Shown here piece by piece: positions 35,100-42,973 of a stretch of 64,000 nt of DNA. The stretch is taken from the NCBI RefSeq assembly GCF_010868145.1, contig NZ_JAAGUY010000023.1, positions 1 through 64,000 on the forward strand, read 5' to 3'. The stretch is from Nocardia cyriacigeorgica. GTDB lineage: Bacteria > Actinomycetota > Actinomycetes > Mycobacteriales > Mycobacteriaceae. The notes under the pieces were generated by a model, which was not told where the DNA came from, did no database searches, and saw only the letters and a program-made list of their open reading frames with translations. Position numbers and translations under genes: made by a program. The stretch's first letter is position 1. The number at the start of each line of letters is the position of its first letter.

Positions 35100-36163
35100 C
35101 GGCCAGCCTCCGAATCCAGAACGGTCACAAGGTTTTGTTGCAGCGCGGGTCCGCTGGTGGCGTGCGCCAGCGCGCGCTCGGCGGTGCCTGCCATGATTTC
35201 CTTCGCCGCGAAACCGATGCGCTCGAGCCCGGCCGCGAACATGGGGTTGCCTGCCAGCGCGCCACCGGAGGGATTGATCCGGGTGCGCTTGTCGAGACCG
35301 ATCGCCTCGGCGAGGATCAACTCCTGATGGCTGAACGGAGCGTGCAGCTCGGCGATATCGAATGCGCTGGTGTCGCCGCCGGTCACCGCATGCGCGGCGG
35401 CCTGCGTCGACGGGGAGGCGGTCAGATCACGCCCGCCGAGGACCGAGGAGTCGATCCGGTGCGACATACCGGTGATCCAGGCCGGACGTTCGCACAGTTC
35501 GCGGGCCCGGTCACCCACCGCGAGCACGATCGCCGCCGCGCCGTCGGTAATGGGTGCGATGTCGTGCTCACGCAACGGATCGGCCACATAGGGTCCGGCA
35601 AGCAGCTCGTCGATGGCGGTTCCGTCGCTGCGATGTGCCCGCGAGACCGCGGCCATATCGCGCTCGCTCCAGCGGCCCGAATCCAAGCCTGCCCTGGCCT
35701 GCAAGCCCGCGATGGACAGCGAATCCGGCCACAGCGGCGTCACCAGATACGGATCCAGCTGCATCGACAGGATCTGGCGCAGCGTGCCGGCGGAGGACTT
35801 GCCGAAGCCGTAGACCAGCGCGGTACGGGCCTGGCCGGAACGCAGCTTCACCCACGCCTCGTACAGCGCCCAGGCCGCGTCCATCTCGACGTGCGATTCG
35901 TTGATCGGCGGAACCGCGCCGATCGTGTCGACCGCCGAAATGAACGAGAAGGCGCGTCCGGCAAGGTAATCGGAGGAGCCGGAGCACCAGAAGTCGATAT
36001 CGGACTTGGTGATGCCGAGCTGGTCGTAGAGCTGCTGAAAGCACGGTTGCAGCATTTCCACGCCGTTGGTGGTGCCGAAGGTCTCCCGCACATGGGGCGC
36101 GTGCGCGAAGCCGACGACGGCGATGTCGGTGGCGTTATCGGTCGAACGCTCGGTGATGGTCAC
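35096..36163 (-). CDS. ltp4: Ltp4-like thiolase-fold protein
   Basis: A 355-residue thiolase-fold protein of the lipid-transfer (SCP-x-like) family. It has IDFWCSGSSDYLAGRAFSFI, SHVEMDAAWALYEAWVKLRS, LREHDIAPITDGAAAIVLAV and a C-terminal NPSGGALAGNPMFAAGLERI. The canonical thiolase Cys is not at the usual place, as expected for an aldolase-type partner. It starts at a GTG (36163), 12 bases after the DUF35 gene, and overlaps ltp3. The family assignment is good; the exact substrate is inferred from ltp4 work in Rhodococcus. Confidence 0.8.
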   Translation of the reverse strand: MTITERSTDNATDIAVVGFAHAPHVRETFGTTNGVEMLQPCFQQLYDQLGITKSDIDFWCSGSSDYLAGRAFSFISAVDTIGAVPPINESHVEMDAAWALYEAWVKLRSGQARTALVYGFGKSSAGTLRQILSMQLDPYLVTPLWPDSLSIAGLQARAGLDSGRWSERDMAAVSRAHRSDGTAIDELLAGPYVADPLREHDIAPITDGAAAIVLAVGDRARELCERPAWITGMSHRIDSSVLGGRDLTASPSTQAAAHAVTGGDTSAFDIAELHAPFSHQELILAEAIGLDKRTRINPSGGALAGNPMFAAGLERIGFAAKEIMAGTAERALAHATSGPALQQNLVTVLDSEAGR

Positions 36164-36175
36164 TCGGGAGCCCTC

Positions 36176-37192
36176 TCACAGGTGATGCTTGTAGGTTTCG
36201 TAATCGGCATCCGGCTCGCCGGAGGGCTCGAAGTGGTCGACGTTCTCCAGGCCGTAACCCCACTCCTCGCGCGGCTTCCACACCGCACGCACCCGCATAC
36301 CCATCCGGACCTCGTCGGCCGCACACCCGAGCACCAGATGCAGCACCGGAATGTCGGCACCGTCGAGCAGGACGTAGGCGGCCACGTAGGGCGGCTTGAT
36401 CCGCTGTCCGAGGAAGGGCACGTTGACGATGCAGAAGGTGGTGACTGTGCCGGTATCGGCCAGCTCGACCATGTCATCGGTCGGCTTGCCGGTGGTCGGA
36501 TTGGCGCCGCGCGGCGGGAAGTAGACCTTGTCCTCGGCGTCGGTACGACCACCGATGAGTTTGCCTTCCTTGAGCCCACGCAGATACACCGTCTCCTGCG
36601 GCGAGGCCGTGTGCTTGTAGCTCATATCCACCGGCGTCACGAGCATGGTGACCGGATCAGCGTCCGAGGCCGGGGTTTGTCCGCCCGCGGTGGAGGTTTC
36701 GCCGGGCTCGAAGCAGGCGATGTCGTGAATGCTGCCGGTGGTTTCGGCGGCCCAGCGGGCGCGGACGCGCATCCCGGTGCTGATCTGGTCCGGGCTCGCG
36801 ACATCCACCGCATGCAGCATTGCGGTGTCGGCGCCGTCCAGCTTGATCAGCGCGTAGGCGAATGGGCGATCGAAGGGCTGACCCGGCAGTGGATCACGGA
36901 CCCAGGTCCAGGAGGCGACCGTGCCGACATCGGCGATATCGACGAAATCACTGAGCGGATCGGCGGTCACCGGATCGTATTCGGACGGCGGAACCAGCAC
37001 TCGGCCGTCCGATCCGCGCACGCCGACGATGCGGCGATCGCGCAACTCGGTCAGGAACCTGCCGATGATCGGTCCCACCGAGCGGGTGTAGTCGAATTTC
37101 ATTCGCAGCGGCGCGCTGAGTACGTCGCTCGGTTCCAATCCGGGCGGGCGATCCTGCGTGATTGCCGTGGGTGCAGTATTCCCAAGAGTCAC
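36176..37192 (-). CDS. DUF35/OB-fold protein with two tandem domains (Rv3521 type)
   Basis: A 338-residue protein made of two OB-fold DUF35-like halves: residues about 25-165 (RRIVGVRGSDGRVLVPPSEY) and about 180-320 (GKLIGGRTDAEDKVYFPPRG). The two share the pattern of a PP(S/R)-type strand, an acidic loop and an (A/T)VxSxxWV-type strand. DUF35 proteins pair with thiolase-fold lyases such as Ltp2-ChsH2. Here it leads the operon with ltp4 and ltp3, so it is probably their partner. It starts with GTG, and a KstR-type site lies about 10 bases upstream, between it and the divergent LLM gene. Confidence 0.8.
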   Translation of the reverse strand: MTLGNTAPTAITQDRPPGLEPSDVLSAPLRMKFDYTRSVGPIIGRFLTELRDRRIVGVRGSDGRVLVPPSEYDPVTADPLSDFVDIADVGTVASWTWVRDPLPGQPFDRPFAYALIKLDGADTAMLHAVDVASPDQISTGMRVRARWAAETTGSIHDIACFEPGETSTAGGQTPASDADPVTMLVTPVDMSYKHTASPQETVYLRGLKEGKLIGGRTDAEDKVYFPPRGANPTTGKPTDDMVELADTGTVTTFCIVNVPFLGQRIKPPYVAAYVLLDGADIPVLHLVLGCAADEVRMGMRVRAVWKPREEWGYGLENVDHFEPSGEPDADYETYKHHL

Positions 37193-37201
37193 GATATCGA
37201 G

Positions 37202-37215
37202 TAGAACAGGTTCTT
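37202..37215. promoter_or_regulatory. KstR-type operator between the DUF35 and LLM genes
   Basis: TAGAACAGGTTCTT matches TnnAACnnGTTnnA except for the last base. It is in the 61-base gap between the divergent DUF35 and F420-dependent oxidoreductase genes and can serve both. Confidence 0.75.
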
Positions 37216-37253
37216 ATTCTGCTGGCAAGCAGTGGACCGGAAAGGGGACCGAT

Positions 37254-38291
37254 ATGCGGTTCGGATTGCAGCTCGGATACTGGGGTGCGGCGCCGCCGCA
37301 GCAGGTCGGTGAATTGGTTGTCGCCGCCGAGGAGGCCGGCTTCGACGCGGTGTTCGCGGCCGAGTCGTGGGGGTCTGATGCGTTCGGCCCACTGGCCTGG
37401 TGGGGGTCGTCGACCAGTCGGGTCCGGCTGGGTACCTCCGTCGCGCAGCTGTCGGCGCGCACCCCCGCGGCGACCGCGATGCACGCGCTGACGCTGGATC
37501 ATCTCAGCGGCGGACGCGCCATCCTCGGGCTCGGTGTCTCCGGTCCGCAGGTGGTGGAGGGGTGGTACGGGCAGCCGTTCGCCAAGCCGTTGCAGCGCAC
37601 CAGGGAGTACGTCGACATCATCCGCAAGGTGCTCGCGCGGGAGGCGCCGGTCGTCAGCGACGGGCCGCACTACACGCTGCCCTACACCGGCCCCGGTGCC
37701 ACCGGTCTCGGCAAGCCACTCAAGCCGATCGTGCACCCGATACGTGCGGATCTGCCGATCTGGCTGGGTGCGGAGGGTCCGAAGAATGTCGCGCTGACCG
37801 CCGAGATCGCCGACGGCTGGCTGGCCATCTACTACGCACCCCGGCTCGCCGGGATGTACAACGAATGGCTCGACGAGGGGTTTGCCCGCGCCGGCGCTCG
37901 CCGGACCCGCGAGACCTTCGAGATCGCCGCCAGCGCCCAGGTGATCGTCACCGACGACCCGGCCGCCGAGATCGAACGGCTGCGCTGGGTGATGTCGCTC
38001 TACATCGGCGGCATGGGCGCACCCGAACTCAATTTCCACGCCCAGGTCTATCGGCGGATGGGCTATGAGCGCGAGGTGGAAGAGATCGGCAAGCTCTTCC
38101 AGGCCGGCCGCAAGGCCGAGGCCGCGGCCGTTGTCCCGGACGAGATGGTGCTCGATACCACGATCATCGGCAACGAGGACGAGGTGCGTAAGCAGATCGG
38201 CGTGTGGGAGGCAGCAGGTGTCACGATGATGCTCGTCTCGGTGAGCGATCTCGATCAACTGCGGCGTCTGACGCCACTGGTCGCCCCATAG
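37254..38291 (+). CDS. F420-dependent LLM-class oxidoreductase (Rv3520c type)
   Basis: A 345-residue luciferase-like protein: MRFGLQLGYWGAAPPQQVGE, FAAESWGSDAFGPLAWWGSS, LGTSVAQLSARTPAATAM and LSGGRAILGLGVSGPQVVEG are hallmarks of the F420-binding LLM group near the sterol cluster. GGAAAGGGG lies nine bases before the ATG. It is divergent from the DUF35-ltp4-ltp3 operon, matching Rv3520c-Rv3523, and presumably KstR-controlled. Its reaction is not known. Confidence 0.82.
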   Translation: MRFGLQLGYWGAAPPQQVGELVVAAEEAGFDAVFAAESWGSDAFGPLAWWGSSTSRVRLGTSVAQLSARTPAATAMHALTLDHLSGGRAILGLGVSGPQVVEGWYGQPFAKPLQRTREYVDIIRKVLAREAPVVSDGPHYTLPYTGPGATGLGKPLKPIVHPIRADLPIWLGAEGPKNVALTAEIADGWLAIYYAPRLAGMYNEWLDEGFARAGARRTRETFEIAASAQVIVTDDPAAEIERLRWVMSLYIGGMGAPELNFHAQVYRRMGYEREVEEIGKLFQAGRKAEAAAVVPDEMVLDTTIIGNEDEVRKQIGVWEAAGVTMMLVSVSDLDQLRRLTPLVAP

Positions 38292-38302
38292 AACATGTTG
38301 CA
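38289..38302. promoter_or_regulatory. Orphan KstR-motif match at the LLM stop codon
   Basis: TAGAACATGTTGCA matches TnnAACnnGTTnnA exactly but lies at the end of the LLM gene (its stop codon is inside) and next to a terminator. No promoter is obvious there, so it may be a chance match or a relic of a gene that once followed. Confidence 0.4.
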
Positions 38303-38303
38303 G

Positions 38304-38333
38304 AATTGCGGGCGGCCGCGGCCGCCCGCAATT
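38304..38333. terminator. Bidirectional terminator, 30-base perfect palindrome
   Basis: Two 15-base complementary arms (AATTGCGGGCGGCCG and its complement) meet at 38318/38319. It lies between the LLM gene and the convergent MFS gene of the RiPP-like island, and so bounds the island. Confidence 0.85.
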
Positions 38334-38347
38334 ATCTGGGACGGTGC

Positions 38348-39616
38348 TCAGTCGTCGATCTCCCACTCGGGTGGCAGGGTCCTATGCGCGCGTAGCGGTG
38401 ACCGGAGCAGCATCACGATCGGAACGGTCATGACGGCCACACCGACCCACAGCGCCGTCTGCGCCGACCACACTCCGGCAAGAAACCCACCGGCGACGGT
38501 GCCGAGGGGTGTCGCGCCCTGTGTGACGACCGCCGCCGCGGCGGTGACGCGGCTCAGATACCGATTCGGGGTGACGCGTGTGCGCAGCCCTGCGACCGCC
38601 ACCGAACGGCCGACCAGGGCCGATCCGAGAAGTATCTGCCCGATCGCGATCAGTACGATCGCCTGATCGCGCAGCACCCCGGCCAGGGGCAGGAACAACA
38701 TCGCGACCGGCGCCAGTCCCGAGAACAGCATCGTCATCCGGATTTCGCCGAACCGCCGCCGTAGCCAGGGGCATACCAACGACGCGATCAGGCCGGAGAC
38801 CGCGCCGACGGCGGACAACGCCCCGAACAACCACGGTTCGATGGCAAGAGTGTCGAGCAAGAAATACGCCATTACCGCGATCATGATTCCGGCGCCGAGG
38901 TTGTTCACCGCTGTCTGACCGAGCAGCAGGCGCAGTAGAGGCTGGCGGAATACGATCCGGACGCCATCGATGATCTCGGCGCGGAAGTTGCGTTGAACCT
39001 GCTGTGGCGGTGGCGGTTCGACCGGATGGATGCGGCGGACCAAGACGGCAGACACCAGCTGACATGCCGCCGCGACGCCGTAGAGGACGGGTGCGGCGAT
39101 GGATTGAGCGGCCGCGCCTGCCGCTGCGGGCGCGATGACGCTGATGGACGTGGACGACGTCGTCAGTCGCGCTTTGGCGTCGGAAACCCGCTTCTTGGGC
39201 AGGATCAGCGGTAGCACGCTCAGATGCGCGATCCCGAAGAACACCTCTGCGACACTCAGTATTACCGCGACCAGCATGAGCTGAACCACGGTGAGCGAAC
39301 CGGCGAGATACGCGATGGGGATGCTCGCGAGCGCGAGCACATATGCCGTCTCGGCTGCCGACAACACAGTGCGTTTTGGCATGCGGTCGACCCACACACC
39401 CGCCGGAAGCCCGAACAGTAGATAGCCGATATTGGCGCACATCGCGATGAACGCCATCTGGACCGGGGATGCGCCCAGCAGGATCACTGCGGTGATCGGC
39501 AGCGCGAAGCCCGCGATCTCCCCTGACGCGTCGCGGAAACCATTCGCCAGCCAGAGGTTGCGAAAATCGGGGACCTTCAGGACCTCCGACCTGTCCTCGT
39601 CTGAGACGGTGGTCAA
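38348..39616 (-). CDS. MFS exporter of the RiPP-like cluster
   Basis: A 422-residue protein with about 10-12 hydrophobic segments, of the major facilitator family near macrolide-efflux (MefA-like) proteins: DFRNLWLANGFRDASGEIAG, PAGVWVDRMPKRTVLSAAET (motif A region), LLGQTAVNNLGAGIMIAVMA. The start is probably the TTG at 39616, with GGAGG about seven bases upstream and TTGA overlapping the stop of the DUF4135 gene; the frame continues upstream but there it is the shadow of that gene. Cotranscription with the dehydratase domain gene suggests it exports the cluster product and gives self-protection. That role is inferred. Confidence 0.82.
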   Translation of the reverse strand: MTTVSDEDRSEVLKVPDFRNLWLANGFRDASGEIAGFALPITAVILLGASPVQMAFIAMCANIGYLLFGLPAGVWVDRMPKRTVLSAAETAYVLALASIPIAYLAGSLTVVQLMLVAVILSVAEVFFGIAHLSVLPLILPKKRVSDAKARLTTSSTSISVIAPAAAGAAAQSIAAPVLYGVAAACQLVSAVLVRRIHPVEPPPPQQVQRNFRAEIIDGVRIVFRQPLLRLLLGQTAVNNLGAGIMIAVMAYFLLDTLAIEPWLFGALSAVGAVSGLIASLVCPWLRRRFGEIRMTMLFSGLAPVAMLFLPLAGVLRDQAIVLIAIGQILLGSALVGRSVAVAGLRTRVTPNRYLSRVTAAAAVVTQGATPLGTVAGGFLAGVWSAQTALWVGVAVMTVPIVMLLRSPLRAHRTLPPEWEIDD

Positions 39617-41058
39617 GCCGGCACCTCCGTCGCGATTGCCGCTCCCCTGTTGTCCGGGGAGGCAAGGTAGTCGGCCGAAAAGCACTGCGCTGCGATCCGC
39701 GCCTGCTCCGTCGCGTAGTTCTGGTCGAGGGCCAGGATTCGCCGGCAGCATTCGTCGATCGGGGCGCGTCGAACCCGGCCTACTCGGCCTGCGCCGTCGA
39801 CGATGTGGGTCGAGTGCGGATCAATGCTGAACAGGGGAATGTCGCCGCTGAGGAGTTGACGGGCCTCCGACGCGATGATCTCTCGGCCGACGGTGGCGCG
39901 CGGATACCGGCCCAATTCCTCGACCAAGCGGTCGTGGATTTCGCTGGAGGACGCGGCGGACGGGGAAACGGCGACCAGTGCCGACAGTCGCGCGTATCCA
40001 GGGGTCGAGTACATGAGCGCTCGAGATCGCGACTCTCGGGGGCAGGACCGGAGTGCGTGTACCACGGCGTGTCTGTTCCGGCGAATATTGGCGTATCCGT
40101 GCGCCAAACCCGCGACGAACTCGTCGACGTACTCGCGGAGGCTCCGGAAATGGCGTCCGATCGGGGTCGGCTTGCTATCCAGCCGGGTGGTCATGCGAAC
40201 GGTGAGCTGCCGGTCCGGACCCGACTCCCGCAGTGACGGGAAGTATCTGGATATGCCGGGAGTCGAGATCGCCATGAACCCGGCAGATACCTCCGTTTCG
40301 CTGGGGGTGGGATCCTGAAGTAGCAAGGTGGTCAGCAGGTTTCGTTCACGATCGAAGGGGCTCAGGGCCAGAACGGTCTCATCGTCGATGATGGCTACGG
40401 CATCATCGGTCGGCGCGATATTGCCGTAATGCAGATCGATGATCCCTGCGCAGTCGGCTGCGGCGGCGAAAATTCCCGCGTGATACCAGAACTCCTCGTC
40501 CGGAGCGGGGGAGGACGGTGCCGGGACCGCATCCTGGAGGTAGCCATCGAGAATCGGTGTATCGGGCGGAACGTGGATGGACTCCGAGATATCGGCCTCG
40601 CCGAACAGGGCCGTCAGCGTGGCGCGGCGCGAGACGCGGCCGGGCTTGTAGTACTGAAACGAACCGTTCCTGGAGACCTTGGTGGTCGTCCTGCCGTAAC
40701 GGTGTGGATCACCGATTCCCGGTTCGATGCGGTCGGGCTCGGCGCCGCCGTCGGTCAGCGCCCGGTGCAGGCGCCCGGCTTCGTCGAGGCAGAGCGCGAT
40801 CTGCGGAGCCACGATGCCGCGCCAGATGATGGGGTCGTCGAAAACACGACGAGCGAGTTCGGGGAGGAGTCGACCGGCATTGCCGGCGTTCACCGCTGTT
40901 CCAGTCTCTTTGGATACGACCGCGATCCGCAGAATCAGGTACCGCAACCATTCGTGCCGCATTCTCGTGAGATCGATGTATCCGGGAACCCGGTAGGACT
41001 CGTGAAGGTGGTCATCGAACACCTCGAGCACCATCAGGTCATAGTCGGAATACCGCAT
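39613..41058 (-). CDS. Stand-alone LanM-type dehydratase domain protein (DUF4135)
   Basis: A 481-residue protein resembling the N-terminal dehydratase half of class II lanthipeptide synthetases, without the LanC cyclase half (LanM proteins are about 1000 residues). Visible conserved blocks: GDPHRYGRTT (116-125; Asp117/His119), the Lys of YYKPGR (Lys138), DLHYGN (208-213; Asp208, His210, Asn213) and IIDDETVL (223-230, Asp225/226). Their order and spacing fit the kinase-type active site described for CylM. LanM dehydratases phosphorylate Ser/Thr and eliminate phosphate to give Dha/Dhb. It is divergent from the candidate precursor and overlaps the exporter gene (TTGA). GGGGAGG precedes the ATG. 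Confidence 0.82.
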   Translation of the reverse strand: MRYSDYDLMVLEVFDDHLHESYRVPGYIDLTRMRHEWLRYLILRIAVVSKETGTAVNAGNAGRLLPELARRVFDDPIIWRGIVAPQIALCLDEAGRLHRALTDGGAEPDRIEPGIGDPHRYGRTTTKVSRNGSFQYYKPGRVSRRATLTALFGEADISESIHVPPDTPILDGYLQDAVPAPSSPAPDEEFWYHAGIFAAAADCAGIIDLHYGNIAPTDDAVAIIDDETVLALSPFDRERNLLTTLLLQDPTPSETEVSAGFMAISTPGISRYFPSLRESGPDRQLTVRMTTRLDSKPTPIGRHFRSLREYVDEFVAGLAHGYANIRRNRHAVVHALRSCPRESRSRALMYSTPGYARLSALVAVSPSAASSSEIHDRLVEELGRYPRATVGREIIASEARQLLSGDIPLFSIDPHSTHIVDGAGRVGRVRRAPIDECCRRILALDQNYATEQARIAAQCFSADYLASPDNRGAAIATEVPA

Positions 41059-41415
41059 GAGAACCTCCCCATTTCTCGATTGGCCGATCCGTGACGCAGT
41101 GGCCGACGGTGAACGCCGGTTTCGATCGTAGTCACGGCTGTGCGCATCGCGAACGTTCTGACTGCCCGTCGCGGAGGCTTAGTGACTTACATCACATCAA
41201 GGGTTGTGAGGACTGCTTTGTCGAAAGCCCGAATCGCTCTTATCAGAGGGTGGAACGCGTTGTGAGCCTTTCATTTTGGATGTGGCTAGGAAGGATTGGC
41301 CAGCTAGGAGGCGGATCGCCCTGCGAACCGTGTCAAGGTTTGTGATCGCAGTGATCCGCATCGGCCCGCGTTCGTGCGGCGGCAGTGGGATGTGCGTAGA
41401 GCCGGCGTTTCGTGA

Positions 41416-41431
41416 CCTCTCGGCCGAGAGG
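41416..41431. promoter_or_regulatory. 16-base perfect palindrome in the cluster control region
   Basis: CCTCTCGGCCGAGAGG is self-complementary over all 16 bases and is enclosed by GTGAC (41412-41416) and GTCAC (41438-41442). It could be a regulator site or a cruciform. No candidate regulator is encoded in the cluster. Confidence 0.5.
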
Positions 41432-41478
41432 CCATATGTCACTGGTCGAGGCCGGAAAGTCTTGCTAACGTCCGAAGG

Positions 41479-41493
41479 GTGATCATTGATCAC
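41479..41493. promoter_or_regulatory. Candidate operator upstream of the precursor gene
   Basis: GTGATCATTGATCAC is a perfect 7-1-7 inverted repeat 28 bases before the precursor ATG, in the position of a promoter-proximal or 5'-leader operator. Its half-site GTGATC recurs as two direct copies nine bases apart at 41342-41356. A TAACGT at 41466-41471 could be the -10 element. Confidence 0.5.
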
Positions 41494-41521
41494 TCAGTCG
41501 AGAACTGAAGGGAGGGAAATC

Positions 41522-41644
41522 ATGAGCACTTCGCTTGCTACCACGGTCGAGAAGTACATCACGGTCGAGGAATTCGACAAGATCTTCGAGGATCCGACCG
41601 CAGTGGTTCGGACCAACAACGCCGCCACGGCCGAGCCCGACTAA
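41522..41644 (+). CDS. Candidate RiPP precursor peptide (40 residues)
   Basis: A short gene with an excellent ribosome-binding site (GAAGGGAGGGAAATC before the ATG). It encodes a 40-residue peptide. The N-terminal part (MSTSLATTVEKYITVEEFDK, then IFEDP) is an acidic, amphipathic, leader-like helix. The C-terminal part (TAVVRTNNAATAEPD) is a possible core with Thr at 26, 31 and 36 and no Cys or Ser. It lies between the divergent DUF4135 gene and the TfuA/YcaO genes and is followed by an attenuator-like hairpin that would give it more transcript than the enzymes. I recognise no known precursor family. Where the leader ends is not determined. Confidence 0.75.
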   Translation: MSTSLATTVEKYITVEEFDKIFEDPTAVVRTNNAATAEPD

Positions 41645-41654
41645 CGGGCATTCG

Positions 41655-41687
41655 TTGCGGGCAGGCGATTCCATTGCCTGCCCGCAA
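41655..41687 (+). terminator. Attenuator-like hairpin between precursor and TfuA gene
   Basis: TTGCGGGCAGGC at 41655-41666 pairs perfectly with GCCTGCCCGCAA at 41676-41687 (12 bp, 9-base loop), starting 11 bases after the precursor stop. It probably stops most transcripts, with read-through into tfuA-ycaO, as is common after RiPP precursor genes. Confidence 0.75.
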
Positions 41688-41725
41688 TGTTCTCGTGGGT
41701 CCGGGCTATGAGAAGGGTGAAAGTA

Positions 41726-42973
41726 GTGGGGGGAAACGTTACGGTGTACGCCGGTCCGACTCTGAACCGGGATGACGTGGCCGAATTCGATCGTGAGCAC
41801 CACACAACGACTGTGCTGCGGTCGCCGATCAAGCACGGAGACCTGTTCGGTTCGGCACTCGGACCGGATGAGACCGTCGTCGTCATCGACGGTCTCTACC
41901 ACCAGAACCCCGCGTTGCGGCACAAGGAATACCTGCACGCATTGCATGCCGGTGCGCGGGTGATCGGTGCGAGCAGCATCGGTGCGATCAGGGGCGCCGA
42001 ACTGTCTCGCTTCGGAATGGAAGTCGTCGGAACGGTCGGTCAATGGTATGTGCACGGCGAGATCGATTCCGACGCCGAAGTCGCGGTTGCGCATCTCGAC
42101 GATGAGCATGGGTGGCGGCCATTGAGCATTCCGATGGTGAATATCCGGTACGCCGCACAGCGCTGTGGTTTCGATTCGGCCGTTGTCGACCGGATCATCT
42201 CGATCGCCCGCGAGATTTTCTATGCCGAGCGCTCTGGCTCGGCGCTCGTCAATGCCATCGAGGCGCAACTCGGCTCGGCGGTCGCATCAGCTCTTCTGCC
42301 GGATAAGAAAATGCGTAGAGAACATGACGTCAAGAAACTCGACGCGCTCACCGCGCTTCGACACGCGCATTTCTCTGATACCGCATCAGATGGCCGCCGG
42401 TCGCAGCTGGCGACGGCGGATTGGCGAACTCCGTATTTCTATCAGTGGCAGAACGATACGATCGATTCGGGTCGGCTCGTCGCCAGGGTCGAATACCAGC
42501 AACTCTACTGTGCCGAATTTCCGGCCATCTGGCTGAGGTATCTGGATTACATTTCCGAGCACCCCTACGATTCGTCGCCGGGGCGATCTATGAGCGACCG
42601 ATTTCGATCGATGGCATCCTCCGCAGCGCCCGATCGCCTACCCCAGGTATTCCTCCCTCGCTACGCACTCGCCGACGCGCAGACAGTGGCGATCCTGCTA
42701 TCGGCGGAATCCGCGGCGGATGTGACCCGCGTACGTATGGCCAAGCATGCGGAATCGGAACGGAACATCCCTGGGTCCAGACAGCTCAAAGCGGACGTCG
42801 CGGACGAGCTACTGCGTGAGCTCTGGGGATCGGGTCTCGCCCTCGAGGACGAGTGCCGCCGCCGGGGGTTCGCCGGTGTGAAGTACGCACGGCGGGCACT
42901 GCGCCGCTTTATCTTCAGTCATCACGACATAATCCGGGGGACCACCGATGCGCACACCGATCGACGACCGTGA
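41726..42973 (+). CDS. TfuA-like protein (YcaO partner)
   Basis: A 415-residue protein. The N-terminal TfuA domain (about residues 5-125) shows NVTVYAGPTLNRDDV, VVIDGLYHQNPALRHKEYLH and ALHAGARVIGASSIGAIRGA (ending EL, residues 72-93), then RFGMEVVGTVGQWYVHGEID. TfuA proteins assist YcaO enzymes in installing thioamides, possibly by delivering sulfur. The remaining 290 residues have no recognised family. The start is uncertain: the GTG at 41726 has GAAGGG eight bases upstream and gives a typical N-terminus; the ATG at 41708 or 41687 is possible. It overlaps the ycaO gene by 26 bases. Confidence 0.82.
   Translation: MGGNVTVYAGPTLNRDDVAEFDREHHTTTVLRSPIKHGDLFGSALGPDETVVVIDGLYHQNPALRHKEYLHALHAGARVIGASSIGAIRGAELSRFGMEVVGTVGQWYVHGEIDSDAEVAVAHLDDEHGWRPLSIPMVNIRYAAQRCGFDSAVVDRIISIAREIFYAERSGSALVNAIEAQLGSAVASALLPDKKMRREHDVKKLDALTALRHAHFSDTASDGRRSQLATADWRTPYFYQWQNDTIDSGRLVARVEYQQLYCAEFPAIWLRYLDYISEHPYDSSPGRSMSDRFRSMASSAAPDRLPQVFLPRYALADAQTVAILLSAESAADVTRVRMAKHAESERNIPGSRQLKADVADELLRELWGSGLALEDECRRRGFAGVKYARRALRRFIFSHHDIIRGTTDAHTDRRP

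Larger units (their letters stand above)
41059..41521. other. Divergent control region of the RiPP-like cluster
   Basis: This 463-base stretch separates the DUF4135 gene (minus) from the precursor gene (plus). No gene is supported: open frames (for example 41197-41493 minus) lack coding bias and homology. It is rich in inverted repeats: a 16-base palindrome at 41416-41431 flanked by GTGAC/GTCAC arms, a 7-1-7 palindrome at 41479-41493, and direct GTGATC repeats at 41342 and 41351. It should hold both promoters. Confidence 0.7.

Noticed and set aside
41197-41493. 98-residue frame on the minus strand in the cluster promoter region
   Set aside because: It crosses the two palindromes, has no ribosome-binding site and shows no coding bias or recognisable motif.
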